A DNA stretch of 64,000 bases. Origin: Spirillospora albida. GTDB lineage: Bacteria; Actinomycetota; Actinomycetes; Streptosporangiales; Streptosporangiaceae. A model generated the notes under the pieces. It was not told the origin of the DNA. It made no database searches and saw only the letters and a list, made by a program, of their open reading frames with translations. The first letter of the stretch is position 1. The number at the start of each line of letters is the position of its first letter. This document shows, piece by piece, positions 17,784-26,594 of this stretch. The position numbers were made by a program, and so were the translations under genes. The DNA is taken from positions 1 through 64,000 of the forward strand of contig NZ_JOFJ01000025.1 of NCBI RefSeq assembly GCF_000718255.1, given 5' to 3'.

Positions 17784-19805
17784 TCAGTGGGAGGTCATGG
17801 CCTCGGAGCGCAGGTCGAAGACGGAGGTGGCCGGGGGAAGGGTGAAGCTGATGCGGGTGCCCTGGCCGGCGGGGTTGTCGCGGGCGGTGATGGTGCCGCC
17901 GTGCCGCTCCACGATGCGCTTGCAGATCGCGAGGCCCAGGCCGGTACCGCCCCGGCCGGCGCCGCGGTGGGCGCGGTGGAAGTTGCCGAAGACGGCCTCG
18001 TGCTGGCCGGGGGGGATCCCGATGCCGTTGTCGGTGACGTCCACGCGGATCAGGCCGTCGTCCGTCGTCGAGCACTCCACCGTCAGATGCAGCGGGACGC
18101 CCGGCCGCGAGTACTTGACCGCGTTGCCGATGATGTTGTCGAGGAGCTGGCGGAGCAGCACCGGGTCGGCGTGGACGGCGGGCAGGGCGCCGACCTCGAA
18201 GCGAGGCCGCGGGCCGCCGGCGGAGGCCGCCTGGTCGAGGCGGGCGGCGACGATGTCGCCGACGATGTCGCCGAGGCGGACGTCGGCGGGGGCCAGCGTG
18301 GCGTCCCGGGACGTGGTGTAGGCGAGCAGGTCGTTGATCAGGTGGCGCATGCGGGCGGCGGCGCGGCGGATCCGGACGAGGCCGTCGCCGACCTCGGTCC
18401 CGGCGGGCTGGTCCTCCATCGCGTCCTCCAGCATCTCCGCCCAGCCGTCGATGGTGGTGAGGGGGTTGAGGAGGTCGTGGGCGACGACGCCGGCGAACGC
18501 CGCGAGCTCGTCGCGGTGGCGGCGCTCGGCGGTGACGTCGCGGAACACGATGACCGCCTGCTGTTCACCGGTCTCGTCGTCCGGCGGCATCAGGGTGGAG
18601 TTGACATTGATGACGCGGCCGTCCGGGATGGCCGGGTTGCGCACCACGAGGTCCATGTTGTCGACCTCGTGGCCCTGCATCGCCAGGAGGTGCGGCATCT
18701 CCTCCGGCCCCACGCGGGTGCCGTCCGGGTGGAACAGGCCGTAGAAGTCCGGAGTGCGGATGACGCCGGTCTGGTTGGTGAGGCCCAGGATCCCGGCGGT
18801 CGCGGAGTTGCGCAGGACGAACCGGCCCTGTGAGTCGACGACGCCGACGCCCTCCCGCATGGAGTCCAGGATCGCGCCCAGCGTCCGCGCCTGCGCGACG
18901 GCCTCGCGGCGGGCCTCGGTGGCCCGGACGGTCAGTTCCTCGCGCTCGGCGCGGCTCAGCGTGACGATCATGCCGACGACGCTGACCATGATGACGAACG
19001 CCTGCACGACGAGGGCGCGGGCGGCGTTGGACTCGATGCCGATGAAGGGGCCGCTGCCGTTGAGGGTGAACAGGACGGCCAGCGCGCCGACGCCGAGGCT
19101 GTGCAGGGTGACGAACATGACGCCGCAGCGCATCGCCACCCACACCGTCATCGCGAGCAGGGAGAACGAGATGGGCAGGTGGTCGCTGCCGAAGACGATC
19201 CAGTAGGCCGCGACGGACACGACGGCGATGGCGGCGCGCTCGGAGAGCCCCCGGCGGTCGACCATGATCGTCCGGCAGCGCCGGATCAGGCACAGCCCCG
19301 CTGAGCCGACCAGGATGATGCCGGCCGCGTTGCGGGCGAGCCAGACGGCAACGGCGGGCCAGGGCAGTGGATCGGCGAGCAGCCAGGTCCCGGCGGTGCC
19401 GAGGGCGGCGCTGAGGGCGGCGGCCGTCACGGCGGCGATCAGGAAGCAGCGCAGGTCCGCGAGGTGCTCCAGGGATGTGCGGCGCGCGTCGGGACACATG
19501 CGTTCGAACACACGCACGAACAGCACCGCCTGGACGATGTTGACGCCGGCGTACATGAGGGCGAGCTGCACCGGCGCTCCGGTGGCGTAGTTGACGAGCC
19601 CCCCGGCCACGCCGATCGCGGCCATGTCCATGACCGGCCAGCGGCCGGGGCTGGACGCCAGCCACAGCACGGCGACGCCGGCGGCGGGCCACACCATGCT
19701 GAGGTTGGTCTCGTCCAGGATGGTGAGCCGGCCCGCCCATGCCGCCGCCACGTACAGCACGGTGAAGACGGCCGTGCGCAGCGTGTACGCGAGGGGTGCC
19801 GTCAT
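17784..19805 (-). CDS. MASE1-type membrane sensor histidine kinase
   Basis: 673 aa; the ATG at 19805 overlaps the receiver gene stop (ATGA). The N-terminal ~290 residues are an eight-helix membrane domain of MASE1 type (GRLTILDETNLSMVWPAAGVAVLWL). A PAS domain (~325-445, ILDSMREGVGVVDSQGRFVLRN, VIVFRDVTAERRHRDEL) follows, then HisKA with the phospho-acceptor His in FAGVVAHDLLNPLTTIDGW, and HATPase_c with NIIGNAVKYS, DNGIGIPPG and GGTGLGLAICKRI. It is probably the partner of the receiver-only protein encoded just before it. The signal is unknown. Confidence 0.92.
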   Translation of the reverse strand: MTAPLAYTLRTAVFTVLYVAAAWAGRLTILDETNLSMVWPAAGVAVLWLASSPGRWPVMDMAAIGVAGGLVNYATGAPVQLALMYAGVNIVQAVLFVRVFERMCPDARRTSLEHLADLRCFLIAAVTAAALSAALGTAGTWLLADPLPWPAVAVWLARNAAGIILVGSAGLCLIRRCRTIMVDRRGLSERAAIAVVSVAAYWIVFGSDHLPISFSLLAMTVWVAMRCGVMFVTLHSLGVGALAVLFTLNGSGPFIGIESNAARALVVQAFVIMVSVVGMIVTLSRAEREELTVRATEARREAVAQARTLGAILDSMREGVGVVDSQGRFVLRNSATAGILGLTNQTGVIRTPDFYGLFHPDGTRVGPEEMPHLLAMQGHEVDNMDLVVRNPAIPDGRVINVNSTLMPPDDETGEQQAVIVFRDVTAERRHRDELAAFAGVVAHDLLNPLTTIDGWAEMLEDAMEDQPAGTEVGDGLVRIRRAAARMRHLINDLLAYTTSRDATLAPADVRLGDIVGDIVAARLDQAASAGGPRPRFEVGALPAVHADPVLLRQLLDNIIGNAVKYSRPGVPLHLTVECSTTDDGLIRVDVTDNGIGIPPGQHEAVFGNFHRAHRGAGRGGTGLGLAICKRIVERHGGTITARDNPAGQGTRISFTLPPATSVFDLRSEAMTSH

Positions 19806-20182
19806 CGTTCCCCCTGCCCCCCGTCCGGCGGCAGGATCAACCGGAGCGCCCCGTGCAGGTCGTGCCGGCTGAACGGCTTCGGCAGGTGGCGGCAGCCGGT
19901 GGCGCGGATCCGGGCGATCACGTCGCCGGTCCACATCACGGTCACGAACACCGCCGGCAGGGTGGGGCGCACGGCCCGCAGCCGCTCAAGCAGCTGGACG
20001 CCGTCCATGTCGGGCAGGTCGTAGTCGATCACCGCCGCGTCCGGCAGGCCGTGGTACTCGACCGCGGTGAGCGCCTCGCCGGCGCTGCCGGCGGCCATGA
20101 CGTGATGCCCGTCCTGGCGGACATGCCGGACGAGGAGCTCGCGCACGTCGCCTTCATCCTCGACCACGAGCAACCGGGCCAC
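19802..20182 (-). CDS. Receiver-only response regulator
   Basis: 126 aa from GTG 20182 with GGAGG upstream. It is a CheY-like fold: RLLVVEDEGDV (acidic pocket), phospho-acceptor Asp in AVIDYDLPDMDGVQLL, VFVTVMW and HLPKPFSRHDL with the conserved Lys. No output domain, so it works through protein contacts, probably with the overlapping sensor kinase. Confidence 0.9.
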   Translation of the reverse strand: MARLLVVEDEGDVRELLVRHVRQDGHHVMAAGSAGEALTAVEYHGLPDAAVIDYDLPDMDGVQLLERLRAVRPTLPAVFVTVMWTGDVIARIRATGCRHLPKPFSRHDLHGALRLILPPDGGQGER

Positions 20183-20225
20183 CGCACACCTCCTTCGTCC
20201 GGGACCTTCGGTGCGGCGCACCGCC

Positions 20226-21785
20226 TCAGAACCGGATCGTCCACCAGAGGACGCTGTCGCGATCGCTCCAGGAGGACGAGCCGATGACGCGCAGGCGCCA
20301 CGTCCCCGAAGCGGGCTTCGTACCCTTTCGCACGGTGTACCTCACTGTCCGTGATCTGCCCCCGGGTACGTGGACCGAACCCAAGGCCGTCGCGGATCCG
20401 TCCGGGGCGACCAGGCGGAACCGCACCTTCGTGCCGCGCCAGGGCCGCACCCGGATCTCCACCGAGATGTCGCGGGTGGGGTGGCCCACCTGGCCCGTCA
20501 CCGTCGTCCGGCCCGTCGCGGAGGGGGCCCGGCGGGTCAGGGTGAGCCGGGACGACCCGCGGTAGGTGCGGGGCGCGACGTAGCCGAGGCCGCCGCTGAA
20601 CAGCAGCCGGTTCGCCGACCCGGTCCCCGCCGACTTCACGGCGCCGGACGTCGCCGCCCCGACGAGCGCGCCGCGGACCGTCGCGGGGGACGCGTACGGA
20701 TGCGCCTTCAGGTACAGCGCCGCCGCGCCCGCCGCATGCGGCGCGGCCATGGACGTCCCGCTCATCGCCGCCGTCGCGGTGGTGGAGCCGTACCCGGCGG
20801 ACGCGATGTCCACCCCGGGGGCGAAGAGGTCGAGGCAGGGGCCGGTGTTGGAGAACGGGGCGCGCCGGTCGTCGCGGTCGGACGCGCCGACCGTGATGGC
20901 CTCCGGCGTCCGCGCGGGCGAGACCTCGCAGGCGTCGATGTCCTCGTTCCCGGCCGCGACGGTGTAGACGATCCCGGCCCGGATGGACCGGCGGACCGCG
21001 TCGTCCAGCACGGCGGACGCCTCGGACCCCAGGCTCATGTTCGCCACGGCGGGACGCTTCGCGTGCGCGGTGACCCAGTCGATCCCCGCGATCACATCCG
21101 ACAGCAGCCCCGACCCGTCGCATCCCAGGACCCGCACCGAGTACAGCCGGACGGACTTGGCCACGCCCCAGCGGGTGCCGCCGACCGTCCCGGCGACATG
21201 GGTGCCGTGGCCGTTGCAGTCCTGCCCCTGCCACCCGTCGCCCACGGCGTCGAACCCGACCCGGGCGCGACCGCCGAAATCGGTGTGGGAGGTGCGGATG
21301 CCGGTGTCCAGGATGTACGCGGACACGCCCGACCCCTGCGACGCGTAGCCGTAGGACCTGTCGACGGGCAGGGTCCGCTGGTCCATCCGGTCGAGCCCCC
21401 ACCCCGGCGAGGTCTGCGTGTCGGCGAGGCGCACACGGGCGTCCCGCTCCACATAGGCCACGGACGGGTCGGACGCCAGGGCCCGCGCCTGCGCGGCCGA
21501 CGCCCGCACCGCGAACCCGGGCAGCGCCGACGAGAACACCCGCTCGGCCTGCCCGCCGCGCCGCCGCGTGACCGCCAGCGCCTGCTCCTCGGCCGCGGCG
21601 GCCGTCGGCGCCACGGCGTCCTTGAGGACCACGACGTACCGCCCGGGGACGGGCTCCGACGCGGACGCGGCCGCATCCGGCACGCCGGAGGCGGCCTCCG
21701 CCACCGGAACACCTGCCACGGCGGCCGCGGCGGCCAGTACCGCGGCCGCCGTCGCCACCCGCCCGAACCCGCCGATCACGATCAC
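20226..21785 (-). CDS. Secreted subtilisin-like serine protease (S8)
   Basis: 519 aa from GTG 21785 (GGGAAGG upstream). Signal peptide (~1-31), inhibitor I9 propeptide (~45-120, YVVVLKDAVAPTAAAAEEQ to VAYVERDARV), then the S8 catalytic domain with Asp in AYILDTGIRTSHTDFGG, His in NGHGTHVAGTVGG and Ser in SGTSMAAPHAAG. The C-terminal ~110 residues form a beta-rich P-domain/convertase-like module (VEIRVRPWRGTKVRFRLVAPDG, WRLRVIGSSSWSDRDSVLWWTIRF). It is an extracellular protease of subtilase type. The stop lies 43 bp upstream of the receiver gene on the same strand, so they may share a transcript. Confidence 0.93.
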   Translation of the reverse strand: MIVIGGFGRVATAAAVLAAAAAVAGVPVAEAASGVPDAAASASEPVPGRYVVVLKDAVAPTAAAAEEQALAVTRRRGGQAERVFSSALPGFAVRASAAQARALASDPSVAYVERDARVRLADTQTSPGWGLDRMDQRTLPVDRSYGYASQGSGVSAYILDTGIRTSHTDFGGRARVGFDAVGDGWQGQDCNGHGTHVAGTVGGTRWGVAKSVRLYSVRVLGCDGSGLLSDVIAGIDWVTAHAKRPAVANMSLGSEASAVLDDAVRRSIRAGIVYTVAAGNEDIDACEVSPARTPEAITVGASDRDDRRAPFSNTGPCLDLFAPGVDIASAGYGSTTATAAMSGTSMAAPHAAGAAALYLKAHPYASPATVRGALVGAATSGAVKSAGTGSANRLLFSGGLGYVAPRTYRGSSRLTLTRRAPSATGRTTVTGQVGHPTRDISVEIRVRPWRGTKVRFRLVAPDGSATALGSVHVPGGRSRTVRYTVRKGTKPASGTWRLRVIGSSSWSDRDSVLWWTIRF

Positions 21786-21857
21786 CGCCGCCTTCCCATG
21801 GCCTCTGAAGGGAGGTCCCTCCGATCGGCCCGGCGGGCGGAAACCTGAGCGGAACGC

Positions 21858-21885
21858 TACACAGCCCGGCGGATCCGCCGATGGG
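21858..21885 (+). promoter_or_regulatory. FliA-like -10 with variant -35 before a 58-aa gene
   Basis: CTAC (21858-21861), 16 bases, GCCGATGG (21878-21885), 43 bp before the next start codon. The -10 and spacing are identical to the other motility promoters; the -35 differs in two positions, so it is the least certain of the exact -10 set. Confidence 0.45.
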
Positions 21886-21927
21886 AGACGGTGACGACCG
21901 TCAACGGGACGAACAGGGGGACCGGCC

Positions 21928-22104
21928 ATGGATCCGCAGACCGCGCACGACACCGATCGTCTTCGCGCCCTCGCCGCCGAGTTCACCGACTGGCGGGTCG
22001 GCCACGGCGGCTCCGGCCTGTGGTGGGCCGTCCGGCACAACGACCTGGTCCGGGAGCCGACCCCCGAGATCCTCCGCGACCGCCTCCGCGAGCTCGCGAC
22101 CTGA
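21928..22104 (+). CDS. Small conserved-looking soluble protein (58 aa)
   Basis: ATG 21928 with AGGGGG six bases upstream. The product begins MDPQTAHDTDRLRALAAEF and has a central tryptophan pair in GGSGLWWAVRHNDLV, ending in a helix (ILRDRLRELAT). No membrane segment or signal. I do not recognise a named family. It has its own terminator (22118-22154) and a FliA-like promoter, so it is a compact single-gene unit that may belong to the motility regulon. Confidence 0.7.
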   Translation: MDPQTAHDTDRLRALAAEFTDWRVGHGGSGLWWAVRHNDLVREPTPEILRDRLRELAT

Positions 22105-22117
22105 TCGCGGGCGCCCG

Positions 22118-22154
22118 AAGCCCGTCCGCCGGTTCACGGCGGACGGGCTTTTCC
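22118..22154 (+). terminator. Rho-independent terminator
   Basis: AAGCCCGTCCGCC (22118-22130) pairs perfectly with GGCGGACGGGCTT (22138-22150) around GGTTCAC, followed by TTCCCC. It ends the 58-aa gene and may also stop transcription from the opposite side (gene 22191-22724 on minus). Confidence 0.8.
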
Positions 22155-22190
22155 CCTGCCCGCGCCGGCAGGGCCTTTCGGCGCCCCGGG

Positions 22191-22724
22191 TCAGGGCGCC
22201 GGCCGGCGGCGGCGTGCCGTCCGGCGGACGGTGACGGCGACCGGCGGGACCACCGCCGCGCCGGCGAGCATCGCCAGGACGAGCGGGGCCACCGCGGCCG
22301 GCTCGGGCGCCTCCGCGTCCGCCAGGATCGGCCGAGGTTCCGGGGCCGCCTCCTCCAGGGGTTCCTCAGCGGCCGTACCGGGTGCCTCCGCCGCGCGCAG
22401 CCCGAACGCGGGCGGCCGCAGCGGGACCGGGAGGCCGGTGATGGGGCGCGGCTCAGGGGCCATGGGCCAGTCCATCAGCGGGATGGACGGGTCCGGGCAG
22501 CGCCGCGCGGCGCCGGACCGGCCCGCGACCGTGCCGTGGCGGGTCCCGGACGCGCCGTCCGGCACCCTGATCCGGACGGCGCGCGCCCAGGGCTCCCCGG
22601 CCGGGCATGCCGGGGCGGCGGCCGGAGCGGCCGCGGCGTGCGAGGCCGCCGAGGCGTGCGAGGGTGCGAGGGCGGGCAGCAGGGCCGCTGCGATCAGCAA
22701 GGGTGCTAGGGCTGGACGTGTCAT
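22191..22724 (-). CDS. Secreted or membrane-anchored Ala/Pro-rich protein
   Basis: 177 aa; ATG 22724, with CAAGG upstream. Signal peptide (TRPALAPLLIAAALLPALAPSHASA), a small Cys-containing segment (PACPAGEPWARAVRIRVPDG, RCPDPSIPL), a Pro/Glu-rich stalk, and a C-terminal hydrophobic helix (VAPLVLAMLAGAAVVPPVAV) ending in RRTARRRR, a stop-transfer pattern. It is probably exported and held in the membrane by its C-terminus. No family recognised. Confidence 0.65.
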   Translation of the reverse strand: MTRPALAPLLIAAALLPALAPSHASAASHAAAAPAAAPACPAGEPWARAVRIRVPDGASGTRHGTVAGRSGAARRCPDPSIPLMDWPMAPEPRPITGLPVPLRPPAFGLRAAEAPGTAAEEPLEEAAPEPRPILADAEAPEPAAVAPLVLAMLAGAAVVPPVAVTVRRTARRRRPAP

Positions 22725-22831
22725 GACCTTGGTGTGGGACGGGGAAAGTCGAGCCCTCATCCCACCGGGTGCGGCGCCGCCGCGATACCGGGACACGGCC
22801 GATTTGGCGCAATCATTGCCCGCGCGAGAGA

Positions 22832-22869
22832 GAAGGCGCCGTCTCCCTGGGAAGGGGGACGGCGCCTTC
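22832..22869 (-). terminator. Terminator hairpin after the chemotaxis operon
   Basis: GAAGGCGCCGTC (22832-22843) and GACGGCGCCTTC (22858-22869) form a perfect 12-bp stem. Read on the minus strand it starts 12 bases after the last chemotaxis gene and is followed by TCTCTC. Confidence 0.7.
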
Positions 22870-22881
22870 GTGCGGCCGCGC

Positions 22882-23361
22882 TCAACCCGCGAGCGACAGC
22901 CAGAACCGGCCGGTGCCGTACCCGCCGATCTCGACCGAGAGGTCGAGGCGGGCGCCCAGCGCGAGGAGCCGGGCGGTGGCGTCCTGCGGCGGGACCTCAC
23001 CGGGCATGAAGGTCTGGTGGAGCTTCAGGTGCGGCAGGTCCAGGTTGTTGAGCGTGCTGGCGAAGATGTTCAGCACCTCGCGGACGTTGTCCGCGAGCAT
23101 CGGGCTCAGCTCGCCGTCCTCGACCGCCGCCTCGGCCCCGCCCTTGGGGATGAGGCCGATGGCGGCGCCCGCGAAGGCGGCGAGCGGCAGGTCGAGACCG
23201 GCCACCGCCGTCAGCTGCTTGGCGTTGTCGACGTACAGGGCGACGACGGCGAGACGGAGGTCGTCGGCCACGCACGGGTCGGTGACGCCGACCGTGACCG
23301 GCCGTCCGAGGAGGTCCTCGAACAGGTCCCTGATGTTTTTGGGAACGGGAATGGACGACAT
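22882..23361 (-). CDS. CheX/CheC-like chemotaxis protein
   Basis: 159 aa, ATG 23361, last gene of the chemotaxis operon. It shows the alpha-beta pattern of CheX-like phosphatases (RLAVVALYVDNAKQLTAVAGLDLPLAAFAGAAIGLIP) and an E-x2-N-like helix (LADNVREVLNIFASTLN), then LSVEIGGYGTGRFWL. Similarity to the true cheX at 23749-24210 is weak, so it could be a non-catalytic paralogue. It is adjacent to cheY (gap 8 bp), which supports a role on CheY-P. Confidence 0.65.
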   Translation of the reverse strand: MSSIPVPKNIRDLFEDLLGRPVTVGVTDPCVADDLRLAVVALYVDNAKQLTAVAGLDLPLAAFAGAAIGLIPKGGAEAAVEDGELSPMLADNVREVLNIFASTLNNLDLPHLKLHQTFMPGEVPPQDATARLLALGARLDLSVEIGGYGTGRFWLSLAG

Positions 23362-23369
23362 GGCTTGCC

Positions 23370-23732
23370 TCACCCCAGGATCGGGCTCAGGACGTCGGAG
23401 AACGTCTCGGCCGTGAACGGCTTGGTGATCAGGAAGAGTGCGCCGGCGTCCTCCGCCATCTTGCGCATCTCGTCGGTGCCCTCGGAGGTGACGAAGCCGA
23501 ACGGCACGTTCACCCCGCCGGCGCGAAGCGCCCGCAGGCACTCGATACCGGTCATCTCAGGCATGTTCCAGTCCGACAGGACGAGGTCGGGCTTCTCGTC
23601 CGCGACCATGTCGTGGGCCTGCCGGCCGTCGGCGGCCTCGACCAGGTCGTGGCCGTCGAAGCCGGCCTGGCGGAGCGTGCGGGTGACGATCTGCCGCATG
23701 ACCCGGCTGTCGTCGGCGATGAGGATCTTCAT
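23370..23732 (-). CDS. cheY: Chemotaxis response regulator CheY
   Basis: 120 aa receiver: KILIADDSRVMRQIV, phospho-acceptor D54 in DLVLSDWNMPEMTG, T/S in FVTSEGTDEM and K in FLITKPFTAETF. It is expected to carry the receptor signal to the FliM/FliN switch. One of two CheY proteins in the operon. CheA and CheW are not in the window. Confidence 0.92.
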   Translation of the reverse strand: MKILIADDSRVMRQIVTRTLRQAGFDGHDLVEAADGRQAHDMVADEKPDLVLSDWNMPEMTGIECLRALRAGGVNVPFGFVTSEGTDEMRKMAEDAGALFLITKPFTAETFSDVLSPILG

Positions 23733-23748
23733 CGAATCAGGTCCTTTC

Positions 23749-24210
23749 CTACGCGGCTTTGCTCGCCCAGACGCTCACGGCGATGGGCTCCGATTGCCAG
23801 ACGCCCTGAAGTCGGCAGACCTCGACGGCGGAGGGGTACTTGCTGGATTGCGGCTGTCCGCCGGTGATGACGTGCGGGAGGGAGAGCAGGCAGCCGTCCG
23901 GCAGCAGGCTCTTGACGTTCCCGCCGATCACGTTGACGAGCTCGCCGACGGCGTCGGCGACGTCGTCGCCGGTGACCTCGCCGGCCTCGATGCCCAGCAG
24001 GGCGGAGGCGGCCTGGCGGGACGCCTCGTGCGAGCAGGTGATGACGACGTGGCCGTCCCACGGGCCGCTGACGGAGATCGACGCGGCGACGTCGCTGGGA
24101 AGGGCGTCCTCGGGCACCGTGAGGAGCGGGTTGAGGCCCTCCGGGTCGAGGTAGGACTGCCACACCTGTTCGGTGATGGTCTGCAGGTCTTCGAGGGTGG
24201 GTGAGGTCAT
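23749..24210 (-). CDS. cheX: CheY-P phosphatase CheX
   Basis: 153 aa, ATG 24210 overlapping the preceding cheY stop. It carries the CheX/CheC catalytic helix with E-x2-N in DAVGELVNVIGGNVKSLLP (residues ~85-103) and the HVVITCSHEASRQAASALLG strand-helix. CheX dephosphorylates CheY-P and ends the motor signal. It sits between two cheY genes. Confidence 0.88.
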   Translation of the reverse strand: MTSPTLEDLQTITEQVWQSYLDPEGLNPLLTVPEDALPSDVAASISVSGPWDGHVVITCSHEASRQAASALLGIEAGEVTGDDVADAVGELVNVIGGNVKSLLPDGCLLSLPHVITGGQPQSSKYPSAVEVCRLQGVWQSEPIAVSVWASKAA

Positions 24211-24593
24211 GAGGTGGTTCCACTCGGGACGAGGCCCATCAGGGCCAGCTTCTCGGTGATGGCATCGGGCGTGAACGGCTTGATGACGTACTCGTGGGCG
24301 CCGGCGGCGAGGGCCCGGACGATCTGCCCGTGCTCACTCTCCGTGGTGACCATCATCAGCGTCATCTGCCGGAAGCGCTCGTCCGCACGGACGGCGGTGA
24401 CGAACTCCAGGCCGTTCATCTCCGGCATGTTCCAGTCGATGAGGGCCACTTTCGGCACCTCGTCAAGTGATTCCAGGGTCTCCATGGCCTCTCTGCCGTT
24501 TCCGGCTTCGTGGACCTCGAACCCCAGCTGCGTGACGATTCGGCGCAGGATCAGACGCATCGCGCGAGAATCGTCGATCACCATGGCGTGCAC
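24207..24593 (-). CDS. cheY: Chemotaxis response regulator CheY (second copy)
   Basis: 128 aa from GTG 24593 (ATG 24584 is the alternative). Receiver features: AMVIDDSRAMRLILRRIV, phospho-acceptor Asp in VALIDWNMPEMNGLEF, MMVTTESEHGQI and YVIKPFTPDAI. It is well diverged from the other CheY of the operon, so the two may split motor binding and phosphate-sink roles; that is inference. Confidence 0.92.
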   Translation of the reverse strand: MHAMVIDDSRAMRLILRRIVTQLGFEVHEAGNGREAMETLESLDEVPKVALIDWNMPEMNGLEFVTAVRADERFRQMTLMMVTTESEHGQIVRALAAGAHEYVIKPFTPDAITEKLALMGLVPSGTTS

Positions 24594-24597
24594 CGCG

Positions 24598-25434
24598 TCA
24601 CCCCCTTCCCATTGCGTTCACGGGCGCGCCGGCCGCGGCGCGCGGACGGTACGCGGACGCGCGCCCGGCCACGACGCGGTCGAACCCGTCGTCGATTCCG
24701 ATGGTGGTCTCGGCCGCTCCGAGGAACAGCCAGCCGTCGGGCCGCATGAGGCGACGAATGCCCCGCAGCACCGCACGCTTTGTCTCGATGTCGAAGTAGA
24801 TAAGGACGTTCCGGAGGAACACGACATCGAACGGTTGGGCCGACGGCAGCGGTGCCGCCAGGTTCAGCTTCTGGAAGGTGATCTTGCGGCGCAGCGCCTC
24901 GGACACCTCCCATTCGGTGCCCGCCCGGTGGAAGTACTTCACCAGCAGCGGGACGGGCAGCCCTCGGTTGACCTCGAGCTGCGAGTACCTGCCCGCCTTG
25001 GCGCGTTCCAACATCTCGGACGAGATGTCCGTGGCGTGGATCTCGTACGGCATCCCCGCGTCCTCCAGCAGCATCGAGAGCCCGTAGGGCTCCTGGCCGC
25101 TGGAGCACGCCGCCGACCACACCCGCAGCCGGTGCGCGGGCGACCGCTGCGCCCGCATCTCCGGCAGCACGACGTCGGTGAGCGCGGTGAACGGCTCCCG
25201 GTCCCGCATCCACGACGTCTCGTTGGTGGTCAGCGCGTCCACGATCTGCTCGGCGAGCGCGCGCTCCCGCTGCGCCCGCGCGACGAACGCCGACACGCTG
25301 TCGGTGCCCGCGCGCCGCGACAGCGGCAGCAGCCGCGCCTCGACCAGGTACTCCTTACCGGTGTCGAGGACGATCGCCGCCTCTCGTCTGACGAGTCCGC
25401 TGACGAACGCGAACTCCTGGGTCGTCAGGGCCAT
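24598..25434 (-). CDS. cheR: Chemoreceptor methyltransferase CheR
   Basis: 278 aa from ATG 25434, five bases after the cheB stop. Short N-terminal helical domain (LTTQEFAFVSGLVRREAAIVL), then the SAM-binding domain: NETSWMRD, VWSAACSSGQEPYGLSMLL (motif I), EIHATDISSEMLERAKAG, and FDVVFLRNVLIYFD. It methylates glutamates of chemoreceptors such as the two MCPs at 57-64 kb, opposed by CheB. Confidence 0.94.
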   Translation of the reverse strand: MALTTQEFAFVSGLVRREAAIVLDTGKEYLVEARLLPLSRRAGTDSVSAFVARAQRERALAEQIVDALTTNETSWMRDREPFTALTDVVLPEMRAQRSPAHRLRVWSAACSSGQEPYGLSMLLEDAGMPYEIHATDISSEMLERAKAGRYSQLEVNRGLPVPLLVKYFHRAGTEWEVSEALRRKITFQKLNLAAPLPSAQPFDVVFLRNVLIYFDIETKRAVLRGIRRLMRPDGWLFLGAAETTIGIDDGFDRVVAGRASAYRPRAAAGAPVNAMGRG

Positions 25435-25438
25435 CGCA

Positions 25439-26524
25439 TCATCCTCGAGGTAGTGCCGTGCGGCGTCCTGCCACACGGGTCAGCAAGTGGTTGGAAATCT
25501 CGTTGAGCGGCAGGACCGCGTCCGCCAGCCCCGCCTGGGTCACCGCGCCGGGCATCCCCCAGACCACCGAGGTCGCCTCGTCCTGCGCGACGATCTCGGC
25601 ACCCTTTCTGCGCAGCGCATCCGCTCCGCGCTTGCCGTCCTGGCCCATCCCGGTGAGGATCACGCCGAGCACGACGCCCGCCGGGTAGGCGGCGGCGACG
25701 GAGCGGAACAGCACGTCCACCGCCGGACGGCAGAAGTTCTCCGGCGGCCCCTGGTGGAGCCGCGTGTACACATCGGTCCTGCGGCGCTCCAGCTCCATGT
25801 GGTAGTCGCCGGGCGCGATGTAGACCGTGCCGGGGCGCAGCGCCATGCCGGCCGTCGCCTCCACCACGGTCAGCGCCGCCGTCCGGTCGAGCCGGTCGGC
25901 GAACATCTTGGTGAAGACCTGCGGCATGTGCTGCACCACCACGATCGGCACCGGGAACGACGCCGGCAGCGCCTTCACCACGGCCGTCAGGGCCTCCGGC
26001 CCGCCGGTCGAGCAGCCGACCGCGATGACCTCGGGGGTCCCGGTGCCGCCGCCCGGCGCGGCCGGACGCGCCGCCGCCGGCGGCGGACGCCGTATCGGCG
26101 CCGGCGGCCGCGCGGGCCGCACCGACCCGGTCAGCGCGTGGATCCGGGGAATGATCTGCTCCCGGACGCTCCTGATCGACTCGGTGACGCTGCCGACGTT
26201 CGCGGGCTTGGTGACGTAGTCGCTCGCGCCCGCCGACAGCGCCTCCAGCGTCGCCGAGGCGCCTGACGCGGTCAGCGTGCTGAACATGATCACCGGGAGC
26301 CGCGGATGCACCTTGCGGAGCTCGCGCAGCGTCGTCAGCCCGTCCATCACCGGCATCTCGATGTCGAGGGTGATGATGTCGGGCTTCAGCGCACCGATCT
26401 TCGACAGCGCGATCTGGCCGTTCGGCGCCGTGCCGACGACCTGGATCCCCGGATCCGAGCTCAGCGCGTCGACGATCAGACGCCGGACGACGACCGAGTC
26501 GTCGACCACGAGAACTGATACCAC
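25439..26524 (-). CDS. cheB: Chemoreceptor methylesterase CheB
   Basis: 361 aa from GTG 26524 with GAGGG upstream. N-terminal receiver with phospho-acceptor D54 (DIITLDIEMPVMDG) and Lys in SDYVTKPA, a Pro/Arg linker (~135-165), and a C-terminal CheB esterase with catalytic Ser in VGCSTGGPEAL, His in VVQHMPQ and Asp in VILTGMGQDG. First gene of the cheBRYXYX operon, with a weak FliA-like promoter 70 bp upstream. Confidence 0.95.
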   Translation of the reverse strand: MVSVLVVDDSVVVRRLIVDALSSDPGIQVVGTAPNGQIALSKIGALKPDIITLDIEMPVMDGLTTLRELRKVHPRLPVIMFSTLTASGASATLEALSAGASDYVTKPANVGSVTESIRSVREQIIPRIHALTGSVRPARPPAPIRRPPPAAARPAAPGGGTGTPEVIAVGCSTGGPEALTAVVKALPASFPVPIVVVQHMPQVFTKMFADRLDRTAALTVVEATAGMALRPGTVYIAPGDYHMELERRRTDVYTRLHQGPPENFCRPAVDVLFRSVAAAYPAGVVLGVILTGMGQDGKRGADALRRKGAEIVAQDEATSVVWGMPGAVTQAGLADAVLPLNEISNHLLTRVAGRRTALPRG

Positions 26525-26594
26525 GCGAGGCCCTCCTGTGCCGTGGGGCGACCGACCCCGCACCCGGGGGCGGCCGCCTAGCTGTCCGGGCTCC

